From: Limnohabitans sp. Bal53
GTDB taxonomy: Bacteria > Pseudomonadota > Gammaproteobacteria > Burkholderiales > Burkholderiaceae_C
NCBI RefSeq assembly: GCF_003063355.1
Contig: NZ_NESH01000004.1
Span: forward strand, 124,001-188,000
Reading direction: 5' to 3'
Length of the DNA stretch: 64,000 bases
Shown here: in pieces, positions 35,675 to 43,701 of the stretch
Layout of the letters: each line of letters opens with the position of its first letter
Numbering within the stretch: the stretch's first letter is position 1
The notes under the pieces: model-generated
Seen by the model: only the letters and a program-made list of their open reading frames with translations
What the model was told of the DNA's origin: nothing
Databases searched by the model: none
Made by a program: the position numbers and the translations under genes

Positions 35675-36177
35675 TCTACGAAGTTGTTCTTGCAGATATT
35701 GCCAAGCAGGCAGACATTGAGGCGGTGGTGAACTCAGCCAATGCAAACCTGCGCTTTGGCTCGGGAGTTGCAGGGGCAATTCATAGTGCTGCTGGACCGG
35801 AACTTGAAGACTATTGCGAACCCTACGCACCGTTGCCATTTGGTGCAGCGTTGGTGACTCCAGGCTTCAACTTGCCAAACAAGTTTGTCATCCATGTTAG
35901 GGCAGCGCACTACCTAAACGATGATGAACCAGAGGCTGTCCTGCAAAAGTGTGTTCAATCAGTGGTTGCGGCAGCGAACCAAAACGCCATTACCAGTATG
36001 GCAATTCCGGCAATTGGTACAGGCGTTTTCAAGTTTCCCAAGGAACTTTCGGCGTCAATCATGGCGACTAGTTTTCGCCAGTGTTTTGAGCAGCCCACTT
36101 CGTTGCAGAAGGTCAGAATTTGTGTTGCTGATGCAGACACAAAAGCGCTGTTTGAGCGGGCATTTTTTACAGCCTGA
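35671..36177 (+). CDS. Macro-domain protein, probable ADP-ribose-type signal binder
   Basis: This 168-residue protein is almost entirely one macro domain: LADIAKQADIEAVVNSANA with adenine-contact Asp9 and Asn24, the loop GSGVAGAIHSAAG (30-42), TPGFNLPNKFVIHV, and AIGTGVFKFP near residue 113. Macro domains bind ADP-ribose and its derivatives. No membrane helix is present, unlike the fused membrane-macro effectors of Thoeris type II. The start is GTG 35671, overlapping the TIR stop. It could sense the TIR product and act on the small membrane protein upstream, or hydrolyse the signal to damp it. Convergent with the integrase gene. Confidence 0.85.
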   Translation: MIYEVVLADIAKQADIEAVVNSANANLRFGSGVAGAIHSAAGPELEDYCEPYAPLPFGAALVTPGFNLPNKFVIHVRAAHYLNDDEPEAVLQKCVQSVVAAANQNAITSMAIPAIGTGVFKFPKELSASIMATSFRQCFEQPTSLQKVRICVADADTKALFERAFFTA

Positions 36178-36272
36178 GGCCCTCAAATTTTCCGCAAATC
36201 AGGTGTACTACAATTGAAAAATTCGCGCTGTAACCTGCAAAAATGCTGGCGGTCTATATTTTCTGGGCGTCT

Positions 36273-37487
36273 TCAGCTTCCAGGGTCAACTTTGGCAACG
36301 ACAGGTAAATTGAGGGTTTCTAGCGTCTCAATAGCTTGTTTCAGCTGTTCGATTTGTGGGTGGGTGTAGACCCGAGCACCGATACTGCCCTGAGATTCAT
36401 GGCCTAGCAGTCTGTCGATGATCGGTTCGGGAACATTCGACCTAGTTAGTGATGTACGGACGGTATGTCTAAAGCTGTGAAAAACCAATGTATCCGGTAC
36501 GTCCAGTGATCGTCGGAAGCTTCCAAACCACTGGCTGAAAAAGCTCCCAGGTTTGCCATCTCGAAGTGGTAGGTCAGGCCAAAGGCTAATGCTCTTCTGA
36601 GAACTCGCATACTCAAGAAATCCTAAGCGAATCAGCTCAGAATGAATTGGAATTCTTCGAACACTGGCAGTCGTTTTTACATGTTGCCCCTCACCTTGAT
36701 CGGTGATCTTGATCAAAGGTACATGTCCAGAAGTGTCGATGTCTTGCACAAGTAATTGGCAGAGTTCTGAACACCGTGCTCCTGTGTACAGCGCCAGCAG
36801 TGGTATCCAGTAAGCGGCTAATCCACCAGCTTTCTTGTCTTTCGGTAATTGTCCGTTTTGCCAGATTTCATGACCCAGCAATTTTTGAAGCCAATCGGTT
36901 GACCAGACCTGTCTAGAGGCCGTTGTTTTGCTTTTTATGTCCAACCCTACCCACGGACTTTTGGGTATCAGCTCCAAGTCCTGAGCAGCGTATTTCAACA
37001 AGCTTTTGACCCAGTTCAAGCGATCTCTAGCTGTCTTTGATGTGGTGGGCAATGTTTGTAGGAATGAGCGAAATTCATTCCCCAAGCTTCGAGTCATTTG
37101 GTTCAATGGTGGGTTGTGTGTGTGCTGCTCAAAGAGCTTAACTGCACGATTGCATGCAGCAATTGAATCAGCAGTTCTACGGCTAGCTTGAACCCAGAGG
37201 TCGTACACATCTCGAAGTAGCACAGGTTTTGCAGTGTCGGGCGTTGCAGCCTTACAGCGATTGATGTCTGTCAATATCTCTATTCTTTTCGGATGGAATG
37301 ATTCGCCCCAAAGAATCTCAGCACGTTTGATCGTCCCCAAGCGTATGGCTTCACGGTGGCTACAACGGCCAAGAGAAGTTACGACTTTTCCGCTTTTGTA
37401 GCGGTCTAAAAGAGGGTGGTGAAGAGGAAGAACGACTCGGAGGTAGTAAGCGCCCCCACGATCGAAAAGACCGGTTAACTGTGCCAT
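36273..37487 (-). CDS. int: Site-specific tyrosine recombinase (integrase) of the element
   Basis: This phage-type integrase has 404 residues. The N-terminus MAQLTGLFDRGGAYYLRVVLP is typical of the DUF6538-type arm-binding domain found in many beta- and gammaproteobacterial integrases. The catalytic domain shows the first Arg in YTGARCSELCQL, HSFRHTVRTSL (H-x2-R), GHESQGSIGARVY and a terminal Tyr in VYTHPQ. ATG 37487 with AGGATGG upstream is preferred; the frame is open to ATG 37559, only 40 bp from the attachment repeat. It lies directly downstream of ffs on the same strand, so read-through from the SRP RNA promoter could contribute to its expression. Confidence 0.92.
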   Translation of the reverse strand: MAQLTGLFDRGGAYYLRVVLPLHHPLLDRYKSGKVVTSLGRCSHREAIRLGTIKRAEILWGESFHPKRIEILTDINRCKAATPDTAKPVLLRDVYDLWVQASRRTADSIAACNRAVKLFEQHTHNPPLNQMTRSLGNEFRSFLQTLPTTSKTARDRLNWVKSLLKYAAQDLELIPKSPWVGLDIKSKTTASRQVWSTDWLQKLLGHEIWQNGQLPKDKKAGGLAAYWIPLLALYTGARCSELCQLLVQDIDTSGHVPLIKITDQGEGQHVKTTASVRRIPIHSELIRLGFLEYASSQKSISLWPDLPLRDGKPGSFFSQWFGSFRRSLDVPDTLVFHSFRHTVRTSLTRSNVPEPIIDRLLGHESQGSIGARVYTHPQIEQLKQAIETLETLNLPVVAKVDPGS

Positions 37488-37509
37488 GTGACCATCCTGT
37501 TGGATCCAA

Positions 37510-37532
37510 GGTGACACAGCTGAGTGATACAA
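37510..37532. repeat. Right copy of the shared end motif, possible integrase arm site
   Basis: AGGTGACACA (37510-37519), seven bases, then GATACA (37527-37532). The same two words with the same 7-bp gap occur at 21561-21583. The gaps read GCTGAGT here and CTCAGCT at the left end. Confidence 0.4.
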
Positions 37533-37598
37533 ATGAACAGAATTTAGGTCCGAATTCACGGTAACCTAGTGATCTAATTCACTTTTAAAAGAATAAGG

Positions 37599-37619
37599 TG
37601 ACGAGCCTTGACCCCGGCA
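37599..37619. repeat. Right attachment-site repeat, within the ffs 3' end
   Basis: Identical over 21 bp to 21449-21469. It forms the 3' strand of the closing stem of the SRP RNA, so integration leaves ffs intact on this side. Confidence 0.92.
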
Positions 37620-37695
37620 CTGGATTCACAGTTAGGGCTGCTTGGTTCCCCACCTGACCCGGTTGGCCGCTTCACCATGCGGGAAGGCCCGTCGG
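37599..37695 (-). ncRNA. ffs: Signal recognition particle RNA (4.5S type), integration target
   Basis: Read on the minus strand, the conserved SRP core GGTCAGGTGGGGAACCAAGC followed by AGCC is present, with a GGAA tetraloop closed by GG/CC. The ends pair: GACGGGCCTT (37693-37684) with AAGGCTCGTC (37609-37600). Length is about 97 nt, normal for the short bacterial form, and the divergent dnaX neighbour is the usual arrangement in this group. The RNA binds Ffh to target membrane proteins. Its last 21 bases are the attachment repeat, followed inside the element by a T-rich CTTATTCTTTT that can replace the original 3' flank. Confidence 0.9.
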
Positions 37696-37700
37696 GGGTG

Positions 37701-37730
37701 ATTGTAGGCGAGCTGGCAAGGGCTTTTCAC
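37701..37730 (-). promoter_or_regulatory. Probable ffs promoter
   Basis: On the minus strand, -10 TACAAT (37706-37701) and -35 GTGAAA (37730-37725) are separated by 18 bp. The -10 lies six to seven bases before the inferred 5' end of the RNA at 37695. Confidence 0.55.
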
Positions 37731-37847
37731 CACGGGCCTGTTTTTTATGGTTTTACAGCCGATCGATCCAGCTCCCGTGCAATGACTTGTCCCTGGCCAA
37801 GACGGGGGTCACAGGGGCATCCCGCCAGCCCGATAGAATCAGCACCC

Positions 37848-39845
37848 ATGTCTTACCTCGTTCTCGCGCGCAAATACCGCCCCCGCAATTTCACCGAAAT
37901 GGTGGGGCAGGAGCACGTGGTACAGGCCTTGACCAATGCCTTGGTGCAGCAGCGGCTGCACCATGCCTACTTGTTCACGGGGACTCGGGGTGTGGGCAAG
38001 ACCACGGTCTCGCGTATTTTGGCCAAGTCGCTCAACTGCCAAGGCGCAGACGGGCAGGGTGGCATCACCGCCCAGCCCTGTGGCGTTTGCCAGGCTTGCC
38101 GCGACATCGACGCCGGTCGCTTTGTGGACTACACCGAGCTGGATGCCGCGTCGAACCGGGGTGTGGACGAGGTGCAAAGCCTGCTGGAGCAGGCGGTCTA
38201 TAAGCCTGTGCAAGGCCGCTTCAAGGTCTTCATGATCGATGAGGTGCACATGCTCACAAACACCGCGTTCAACGCAATGTTGAAGACCCTGGAAGAACCC
38301 CCCGAATATCTGAAGTTTGTGCTGGCCACGACCGACCCACAAAAAGTGCCTGTGACGGTGCTGTCGCGATGCTTGCAGTTCAACCTGCGCCCCATGGCCC
38401 CAGAGACGGTGTTTGAACACCTGACCCAAGTGTTGTCGGCCGAGCAACTGAGCGCCGAGCCGCTGGCTTTGCGCTTGCTGGCCCGCGCCGCACGCGGCTC
38501 CATGCGTGACGCGCTGAGTCTGACCGATCAGGCCATTGCCTTTGGCAACGGCCAGTTGCAAGAAGCGGGTGTTCGCCAGATGTTGGGCAGCGTGGACCGC
38601 AGCCATGTCTTGCAACTCATCCGTGCTTTGACCGATGGCGACGGGGCCACTGTGGTCAACCAGGTCAATGCCTTGCGCCTGCAAGGCGTGTCGGCCGCCG
38701 CCACGCTGGAAGACATGGCCATGCTGCTGCAGCGGATGGCCGTGATGCAGATGGTGCCCGGCATGGCACAAGACGGTGAAGACCCCGACACGCTGGGCTT
38801 GGCCGAACTGGCCGCTGCCATGCCCGCCGAAGAGACCCAATTGCTCTACAGCCTTTGCCTGCACGGCCGCACCGAGCTGGGCCTGGCCCCTGACGAGTAC
38901 GCGGCGCTGACCATGGTGCTGCTGCGACTGCTGGCCTTCAAGCCATCAGCGGCAACGGCAGAAAAAAAAAGTCCGCTGACCAGCCCTAACGCCAGTTCCC
39001 GCCCTCGGGTAGAAGCGGTTGCTGCTTCCACTGCACCTCTATCAACTGGGGAATTAACGCCCAGAGCAGCCGCTGGTGCGGCGCCGTTCAGCCCTGGTGC
39101 TGCCATGCCCGTTCGCACAGAGCAGGCTGCGTCAGCGCCATCGCCGGTCAACCCGGCAGCTTCTGTGCTTGCCCGCGCGGCCTTGGATAGCCCGCCACCC
39201 GCAACCGCTGCACCCAAGACGGAGCCTGTTTTAACTTCGCCCGTTGTGCCGGCTGCCGCCCCTGCCAGCGACGAGCCACCGCCTTGGGAAGATTGGCCGG
39301 ACACGACCGATTACGCGGAGCAAGACGCACTGGCCTCGGCCCCGGCCATGGCGGCCCCATCTGCGCCCGCGTTGCGCGCTTTGCCCGTTCGTGAAGCGCC
39401 CGCGCCATCGGCCCGGCTGGACATGCCCCGAACAGCTGCCCCTGTTGCGGTGCAGGCCACGCCCGAAGGCGATGTCTGGCTGAACGTGGTGCAAGGCCTG
39501 TTGGACCAGGAAGCCATTACCGCGCTGGTGCGCGAGTTGGCGCTGCAGTCGCAACTGCTCGGCCGCGATGGTGCGCAGTGGCAGCTGCGCGTGGAGCGCG
39601 AAACCCTGAACCACACCGCCAGCCGCGAACGCTTGCAGGCAGCTTTGCTTGCAGCGGGGCATGGCGATGTGAAGCTGCACATCGAAATCGGCCCGGTGAG
39701 CGACAGTCCGGCTCGTCGCTTGGCGGTGAAAGCTGCCGAAAAAATGCAGGCCGCGCAAGAGCTCATTCAAAACGACCCCTTGGTGCAGGCCATGGTGCGT
39801 GATTTCGGGGCCAAAATCGTGCCCGGCAGCATCCAGCTGATTTAA
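37848..39845 (+). CDS. dnaX: DNA polymerase III subunits tau (full length) and gamma (by slippage)
   Basis: This is the 665-residue clamp-loader ATPase. MSYLVLARKYRPRNFTEMVG is the canonical N-terminus; Walker A GTRGVGKTT, a four-Cys zinc site in CQACRDIDAG and neighbouring cysteines, and MIDEVHML follow. A Pro/Ala-rich linker (about 375-510) leads to the polymerase-binding tau C-terminus. A run of nine A at 38962-38970 allows a -1 shift into a frame that ends at TAA 38987-38989, giving a gamma form of about 380 residues. ATG 37848 is the true start; the frame is open further upstream but that overlaps ffs and its promoter. It is followed by ybaB and recR. Confidence 0.95.
   Translation: MSYLVLARKYRPRNFTEMVGQEHVVQALTNALVQQRLHHAYLFTGTRGVGKTTVSRILAKSLNCQGADGQGGITAQPCGVCQACRDIDAGRFVDYTELDAASNRGVDEVQSLLEQAVYKPVQGRFKVFMIDEVHMLTNTAFNAMLKTLEEPPEYLKFVLATTDPQKVPVTVLSRCLQFNLRPMAPETVFEHLTQVLSAEQLSAEPLALRLLARAARGSMRDALSLTDQAIAFGNGQLQEAGVRQMLGSVDRSHVLQLIRALTDGDGATVVNQVNALRLQGVSAAATLEDMAMLLQRMAVMQMVPGMAQDGEDPDTLGLAELAAAMPAEETQLLYSLCLHGRTELGLAPDEYAALTMVLLRLLAFKPSAATAEKKSPLTSPNASSRPRVEAVAASTAPLSTGELTPRAAAGAAPFSPGAAMPVRTEQAASAPSPVNPAASVLARAALDSPPPATAAPKTEPVLTSPVVPAAAPASDEPPPWEDWPDTTDYAEQDALASAPAMAAPSAPALRALPVREAPAPSARLDMPRTAAPVAVQATPEGDVWLNVVQGLLDQEAITALVRELALQSQLLGRDGAQWQLRVERETLNHTASRERLQAALLAAGHGDVKLHIEIGPVSDSPARRLAVKAAEKMQAAQELIQNDPLVQAMVRDFGAKIVPGSIQLI
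38961..38989 (+). other. dnaX slippage site and -1-frame stop
   Basis: GAA AAA AAA AGT is the zero frame. After a -1 shift on the A-run the reading is AAG TCC GCT GAC CAG CCC TAA, adding KSADQP and stopping at 38987-38989. The nine A could act by ribosomal frameshifting as in E. coli or by polymerase slippage as in Thermus; both produce gamma. Confidence 0.75.
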
Positions 39846-39888
39846 TTTCTCCCCCCCTCATTTCTCATTTCATTTCTAAGGAAACACC

Positions 39889-40212
39889 ATGTTCAACAAA
39901 GGACAACTCGCCGGCCTCATGAAGCAGGCCCAGGCCATGCAGGACAACCTGAAAAAAGCCCAGGACGAACTGGCTTTTGTCGAGGTCGAGGGCCAGTCCG
40001 GTTCGGGTATGGTCAAGGTGCTGATGACCTGCAAGCACAGTGTGCGCCGTGTGACCATCGACCCCAGCTTGCTGGCCGATGACAAGGACATGTTGGAGGA
40101 CCTGGTGGCGGCCGCCTTCAACGATGCCGTGCGCATGGCCGAAGAGGTCTCGCAGCAAAAAATGGGCAAGCTCACCGCTGGTTTGCCACCGGGCATGAAA
40201 CTGCCTTTCTGA
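39889..40212 (+). CDS. ybaB: YbaB/EbfC family nucleoid-associated protein
   Basis: This 107-residue DNA-binding dimer starts [20 protein letters not shown], with helical [12 protein letters not shown] and C-terminal [13 protein letters not shown], all typical of YbaB. It binds DNA with little sequence demand and is almost always encoded between dnaX and recR, as here. AAGGAAA lies seven bases upstream. It is translated from the dnaX-ybaB-recR transcript. Confidence 0.95.
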   Translation: MFNKGQLAGLMKQAQAMQDNLKKAQDELAFVEVEGQSGSGMVKVLMTCKHSVRRVTIDPSLLADDKDMLEDLVAAAFNDAVRMAEEVSQQKMGKLTAGLPPGMKLPF

Positions 40213-40222
40213 GCGTCTGAAC

Positions 40223-40813
40223 ATGGCCGACACCCACGCCCTTGCCACTTTGGTGCAAGCCCTCAAGGGCTTGCCTGGGGTGGGCATCAAGTCGGCCCAG
40301 CGCATGGCTTTTCAGTTGCTGCAAAACGACCGGGCTACGGCGCGGCAACTGGCCGCTGCTTTGAACAACGCGGTGGACAACATCCGCCACTGCGAGAGCT
40401 GCCACACCTTCACCGAAGCACTATTGTGTGACACCTGTCTGGATGCTTCGCGTGACCGCACCCAGCTGTGCGTGATTGAAACCCCAGCAGACCAGTCGGC
40501 CATCGAGCGCACAGGCACCTATCGGGGTTTGTATTTTGTGCTCATGGGCAAGCTCAGCCCGCTCGACGGCATTGGCCCGCACGACATTGGCCTGGCCAAA
40601 CTCAAAAAACGCGTGGCCGATGGCGTCTTGACTGAGGTGATTTTGGCCACCAACTTCACTGCCGAGGGCGAGGCCACTGCGCATGTGATCTCCGAGATGA
40701 TCCGCCAGCAAGGCCTGCGGGTCACCCGCCTGGCGCGGGGCGTGCCAGCGGGCAGCGAGCTGGAATATGTGGACTTGGGCACCATCGCCCACGCCTTGGT
40801 CGATCGGCGCTGA
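40223..40813 (+). CDS. recR: Recombination mediator protein RecR
   Basis: This 196-residue protein works with RecO (and RecF) to load RecA at single-strand gaps. The helix-hairpin-helix [17 protein letters not shown] (residues 14-30), a Cys4 zinc finger (CESCHTF... and CDTC), the Toprim segment [19 protein letters not shown], and C-terminal [16 protein letters not shown] are all present. Length is normal for the family. It begins 10 bp after ybaB. Confidence 0.95.
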   Translation: MADTHALATLVQALKGLPGVGIKSAQRMAFQLLQNDRATARQLAAALNNAVDNIRHCESCHTFTEALLCDTCLDASRDRTQLCVIETPADQSAIERTGTYRGLYFVLMGKLSPLDGIGPHDIGLAKLKKRVADGVLTEVILATNFTAEGEATAHVISEMIRQQGLRVTRLARGVPAGSELEYVDLGTIAHALVDRR

Positions 40814-40992
40814 CCTTTCTGAGCAGCCCCGCTCATTGGGTCGCTTGGCGACTTGGGGGATTCAAGTCCTTGTGTTGGGGACTTGTCAATTACCGGCAAT
40901 CCATTACGTGAAAACCCGCTCGGGATCAATCCCGATGCGCGATACATGGCGTCTGATTAAGCTGCAAGCTTGTTCATTTCTTTCTTGGAGTG

Positions 40993-42048
40993 ATGCGGGT
41001 GAATTCAGCCCAACCCTCTCGCCGATCGCTGTTGCTGGCTGCTGTGTCAACGCTGGCCGCCACGCAAGCGCCCGCTGCCCGCGCGTCAGAGGTTGGACGA
41101 GCCTTGCCGCGTGTGCGTCTGGCCCTGGCCGCCAGCCAAAGCCTGTACCACTTGCCTTTGACCCTGGCCGATCGGTTGGGATTTTTCCGCCAAGCGGGCG
41201 TGCAATTGGAGTGGTTGCCTCAGGAGTCGGGCGCCAAAGCCTTGAGTCTGGCCTTGTCAGGTCAGGCCGATGTGATGGCGGGCGCTTACGAACACCTTTT
41301 TGGCCTGCACCTGAAGGGGGTCAATTTCCAAAGTTTTGTGCAAATCAGTCGCACGCCGCAGGTGAGTTTGGGTGGCAGCACACGCAGTGGCGTGGCCTGG
41401 CGTTCGTTTGCCGATATCCGAGGGGCGCGTCTGGGCATCTCGGCGCTGGACTCCACCACCCATTGGATGGCGTCTCATTGGTTGCTTCGGCATGGTTTGT
41501 CCACCGAGGATGTGGTGTTTGTCCCGGTGGGGTCTTCACAGGGCGTCATCGAGGCTCTGCGCAGCGGCAGCATCGATGCCCTGTGCAATCCCGACCCAGT
41601 GATGCATTGGCTGGAGCAAAAAAACGACGTTCGATTGCTGGGTGATGCCCGGACATTGCAGGGCACACGCCAGCTGATGGGGGGCGCTGTGCCCGGAGCC
41701 AGCTTGTATGCACATGCTGATTTTCTGCAGCAGCACCCCGAACGGGCGCAGGCCTTGAGTGATGGTGTGGTGCAGGCTCTCAAGTGGCTGCAGACGGCGG
41801 GCTTGACCGACATTTTGAAGACGGTACCCAGCAGCCACTGGATGGGGGATCGGGCTATGTATTTGGGGGCTTTTCAAAAGCTGCGAGAGTCTTACGCTGT
41901 GGATGGTTGGGTGCGTGCCGAAGACGTGGCCCATGCTTGGCGGGCCCACGCGAAGCTCATGAAGTTGTCCGGCACTTTAGGCCCCAGGCCAATCTTGCCT
42001 GAGCGCACATTCACCAATGCGTTTGTGAACAAATCCCGCGCCCGCTAA
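40993..42048 (+). CDS. ABC transporter substrate-binding protein (SsuA/NMT1-like)
   Basis: This exported solute-binding protein has 351 residues. The signal peptide begins with a twin-arginine-like SRRSLLLAAVSTLAATQA, and the mature domain LPLTLADRLGFFRQAGVQLEWLPQ, ALSGQADVMAGAYEH and LRSGSIDALCNPDPV matches the NMT1/THI5/SsuA superfamily, which binds sulfonates, nitrate, pyrimidines or aromatic acids. No permease or ATPase gene is adjacent, so the transporter partners and ligand are unknown. ATG 40993 follows GGAG; an overlapping GTG at 40990 is possible. Confidence 0.85.
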   Translation: MRVNSAQPSRRSLLLAAVSTLAATQAPAARASEVGRALPRVRLALAASQSLYHLPLTLADRLGFFRQAGVQLEWLPQESGAKALSLALSGQADVMAGAYEHLFGLHLKGVNFQSFVQISRTPQVSLGGSTRSGVAWRSFADIRGARLGISALDSTTHWMASHWLLRHGLSTEDVVFVPVGSSQGVIEALRSGSIDALCNPDPVMHWLEQKNDVRLLGDARTLQGTRQLMGGAVPGASLYAHADFLQQHPERAQALSDGVVQALKWLQTAGLTDILKTVPSSHWMGDRAMYLGAFQKLRESYAVDGWVRAEDVAHAWRAHAKLMKLSGTLGPRPILPERTFTNAFVNKSRAR

Positions 42049-42102
42049 GGCCTGCCCCAGCCGTGCGCGTTGGGATTTGCTGTGTCCAGAGCGTTGGCCT
42101 GA

Positions 42103-43701
42103 TCAGCGTTTGGGCGTTGTCTTGGCCGGTGTTCGGGTGCCTCGGACGGCGGCCTTGGCAGGGGCTTTGCCGCGCTGCACCGCAGCCCGGCGTGGCGACG
42201 ATTTGACAGGCCGGCGTGATGCCTTTGCGGGCACATAAATGCTCAGCTTTTGCCCGTTGGACAGCTTGGCATTGGGCTGGAGGCGGTTCCAGTCGGCCAC
42301 GTTGGCGGCACTCACGCCGTGACGAGATGCCAGGCGCGCCAGGGTGTCGCCAGCGCGGGCCTTGACCCTGATCTTGCGCAGCACCACCTCGGGTGCCAGC
42401 AACAGGAGGCCGTTGTCGGCCAGGTGTTCGGTCACATCGTTGTCCAGCTTGCCTTGGCGAGGCACCAGCAGCGTGGAGCCAGCCCGCACCAGCATGCGGG
42501 CTGGAATGCCGTTGACGCTGCGCAACTGCTCGGCCGACATGCCCACCAGCTTAGCCACCTCGTCGGGCCGCATGGTGCGCGGTGCTTGCCAGGCCGTCCA
42601 ACTCGACAGACGCCTGTCGGGGCGCGCTTGCAAGTTGGTTTCAAACACGGTGGCGTTGTCCCAGGGCAGCAGAATGTGTGGTGTGCCCGCCGCCAAAATC
42701 ACAGGGCGGTTCATGGCCGGGTTCAGGGCCTTGAAGTCATCCAGGCTCACGTTGGCCAGTTTGGCGGCCATGGCCACATCGATGTCGCGCTCAATGGCCA
42801 CGCTCTTGAAGTAGGGGTGGTTCTGGATCAGTGGTAACTCGGTGTTGAAGGCCTCGGGCCGAGCCACAATGTTTTTGACCGCCTGCAATTTGGGCACATA
42901 AAAGCGCGTCTCATTGGGCATGCGCAGGTCACTGTAAGTCAGTGGTTTGCCTTGCGCTTTGTTGCGCGCGAGGGCCCGGCCAACGCTGCCTTCGCCCCAG
43001 TTGTAGGCGGCCAGTGCCAGGTGCCAATCACCAAACATGGTGTAGAGCTTTTGCAGGTAGTCGAGTGCCGCGCGGGTCGATTCCAGGACATCGCGGCGCT
43101 CGTCTCTGAACAGATTTTGTTTCAGGTCGAAATACTTGCCTGTGGCCGGCATGAATTGCCACATGCCTGCGGCCTTGGCACTTGAAACGGCCTGTGGGTT
43201 GAATGCCGACTCGATGAAGGGCAACAAGGCCAACTCCATGGGCATGTTCCTGCGCTCGAGCTCTTCAACAATGTGAAACAGATAGGGGCGTGAGCGCTCT
43301 GTCATGCGCAGCATGTAATCGGGCCGACTGGCGTACCACTGCTCGCGGTTGCGCACCAGGTCGTTGTCCAGGTCCGGCATAGCAAAGCCGCGGCGGATGC
43401 GCTCCCAGATGTCTTTTTGCTCTTGGAGGCCAAGCACGGAGTGGGCTTTGAGGTCCACTGGATGCTCCGATTTCATTTCAGCCACCTCAGGCGCGTGAGG
43501 GACCAAAGGAACGGTGACCGGCGCAGGCGGTTGAGCGGAGGTGGGCGCCTGGGAAGTCGTGGTCTCGGGCGGGCGCTCGATGGGGGCCTGCTGTGAGGTC
43601 TGCGTTGGCAGGGAGGTGGCGCAACCGGTGACCACTGCGGCCAGCAGCAAAACCCAGCTGGAGCGAATGAGGCGGTCTGGGACGAGGGTGATCAGGTTCA
43701 T
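42103..43701 (-). CDS. mltD: Membrane-bound lytic murein transglycosylase D, LysM-containing
   Basis: This lipoprotein of 532 residues cuts the glycan strands of peptidoglycan. The lipobox is LLLAAVVTGC near residue 27, the SLT domain (about 155-290) has catalytic Glu in LLPFIESAFNPQ and AAGMWQFMPATG, and two LysM repeats occupy the C-terminal part (about 365-415 and 430-480), followed by a basic, Pro/Ala-rich tail. Start ATG 43701 overlaps the gloB stop by four bases (ATGA), matching the mltD-gloB pairing known from enterobacteria although there the relative reading arrangement differs. An upstream ATG 43719 is less likely. Confidence 0.9.
   Translation of the reverse strand: MNLITLVPDRLIRSSWVLLLAAVVTGCATSLPTQTSQQAPIERPPETTTSQAPTSAQPPAPVTVPLVPHAPEVAEMKSEHPVDLKAHSVLGLQEQKDIWERIRRGFAMPDLDNDLVRNREQWYASRPDYMLRMTERSRPYLFHIVEELERRNMPMELALLPFIESAFNPQAVSSAKAAGMWQFMPATGKYFDLKQNLFRDERRDVLESTRAALDYLQKLYTMFGDWHLALAAYNWGEGSVGRALARNKAQGKPLTYSDLRMPNETRFYVPKLQAVKNIVARPEAFNTELPLIQNHPYFKSVAIERDIDVAMAAKLANVSLDDFKALNPAMNRPVILAAGTPHILLPWDNATVFETNLQARPDRRLSSWTAWQAPRTMRPDEVAKLVGMSAEQLRSVNGIPARMLVRAGSTLLVPRQGKLDNDVTEHLADNGLLLLAPEVVLRKIRVKARAGDTLARLASRHGVSAANVADWNRLQPNAKLSNGQKLSIYVPAKASRRPVKSSPRRAAVQRGKAPAKAAVRGTRTPAKTTPKR

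Larger units (their letters stand above)
21449..37619. mobile_element. About 16.2-kb integrative element in the 3' end of ffs, satellite-like with anti-phage cargo
   Basis: The block is bounded by a perfect 21-bp direct repeat (21449-21469 and 37599-37619), is visibly richer in A+T and in non-backbone codons than both flanks, and has a tyrosine integrase 112 bp inside the right repeat. The right repeat is the 3' end of the SRP RNA gene. Contents: XRE regulator, lipoprotein, primase-helicase, candidate iteron origin, then a single-direction cargo block of ten genes. No capsid, terminase, portal, tail, lysis or conjugation genes were seen. Integrase plus regulator plus own replication module resembles phage satellites, but the group cannot be named from this evidence. 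Confidence 0.88.

Noticed and set aside
21449-37619. Classification as a complete prophage or conjugative element
   Set aside because: No capsid, terminase, portal, tail, lysis, relaxase or type IV secretion genes were seen.
37608-37847. Upstream extension of dnaX
   Set aside because: It overlaps ffs and its promoter on the other strand, and DnaX proteins begin MSYLVLARKYRP.
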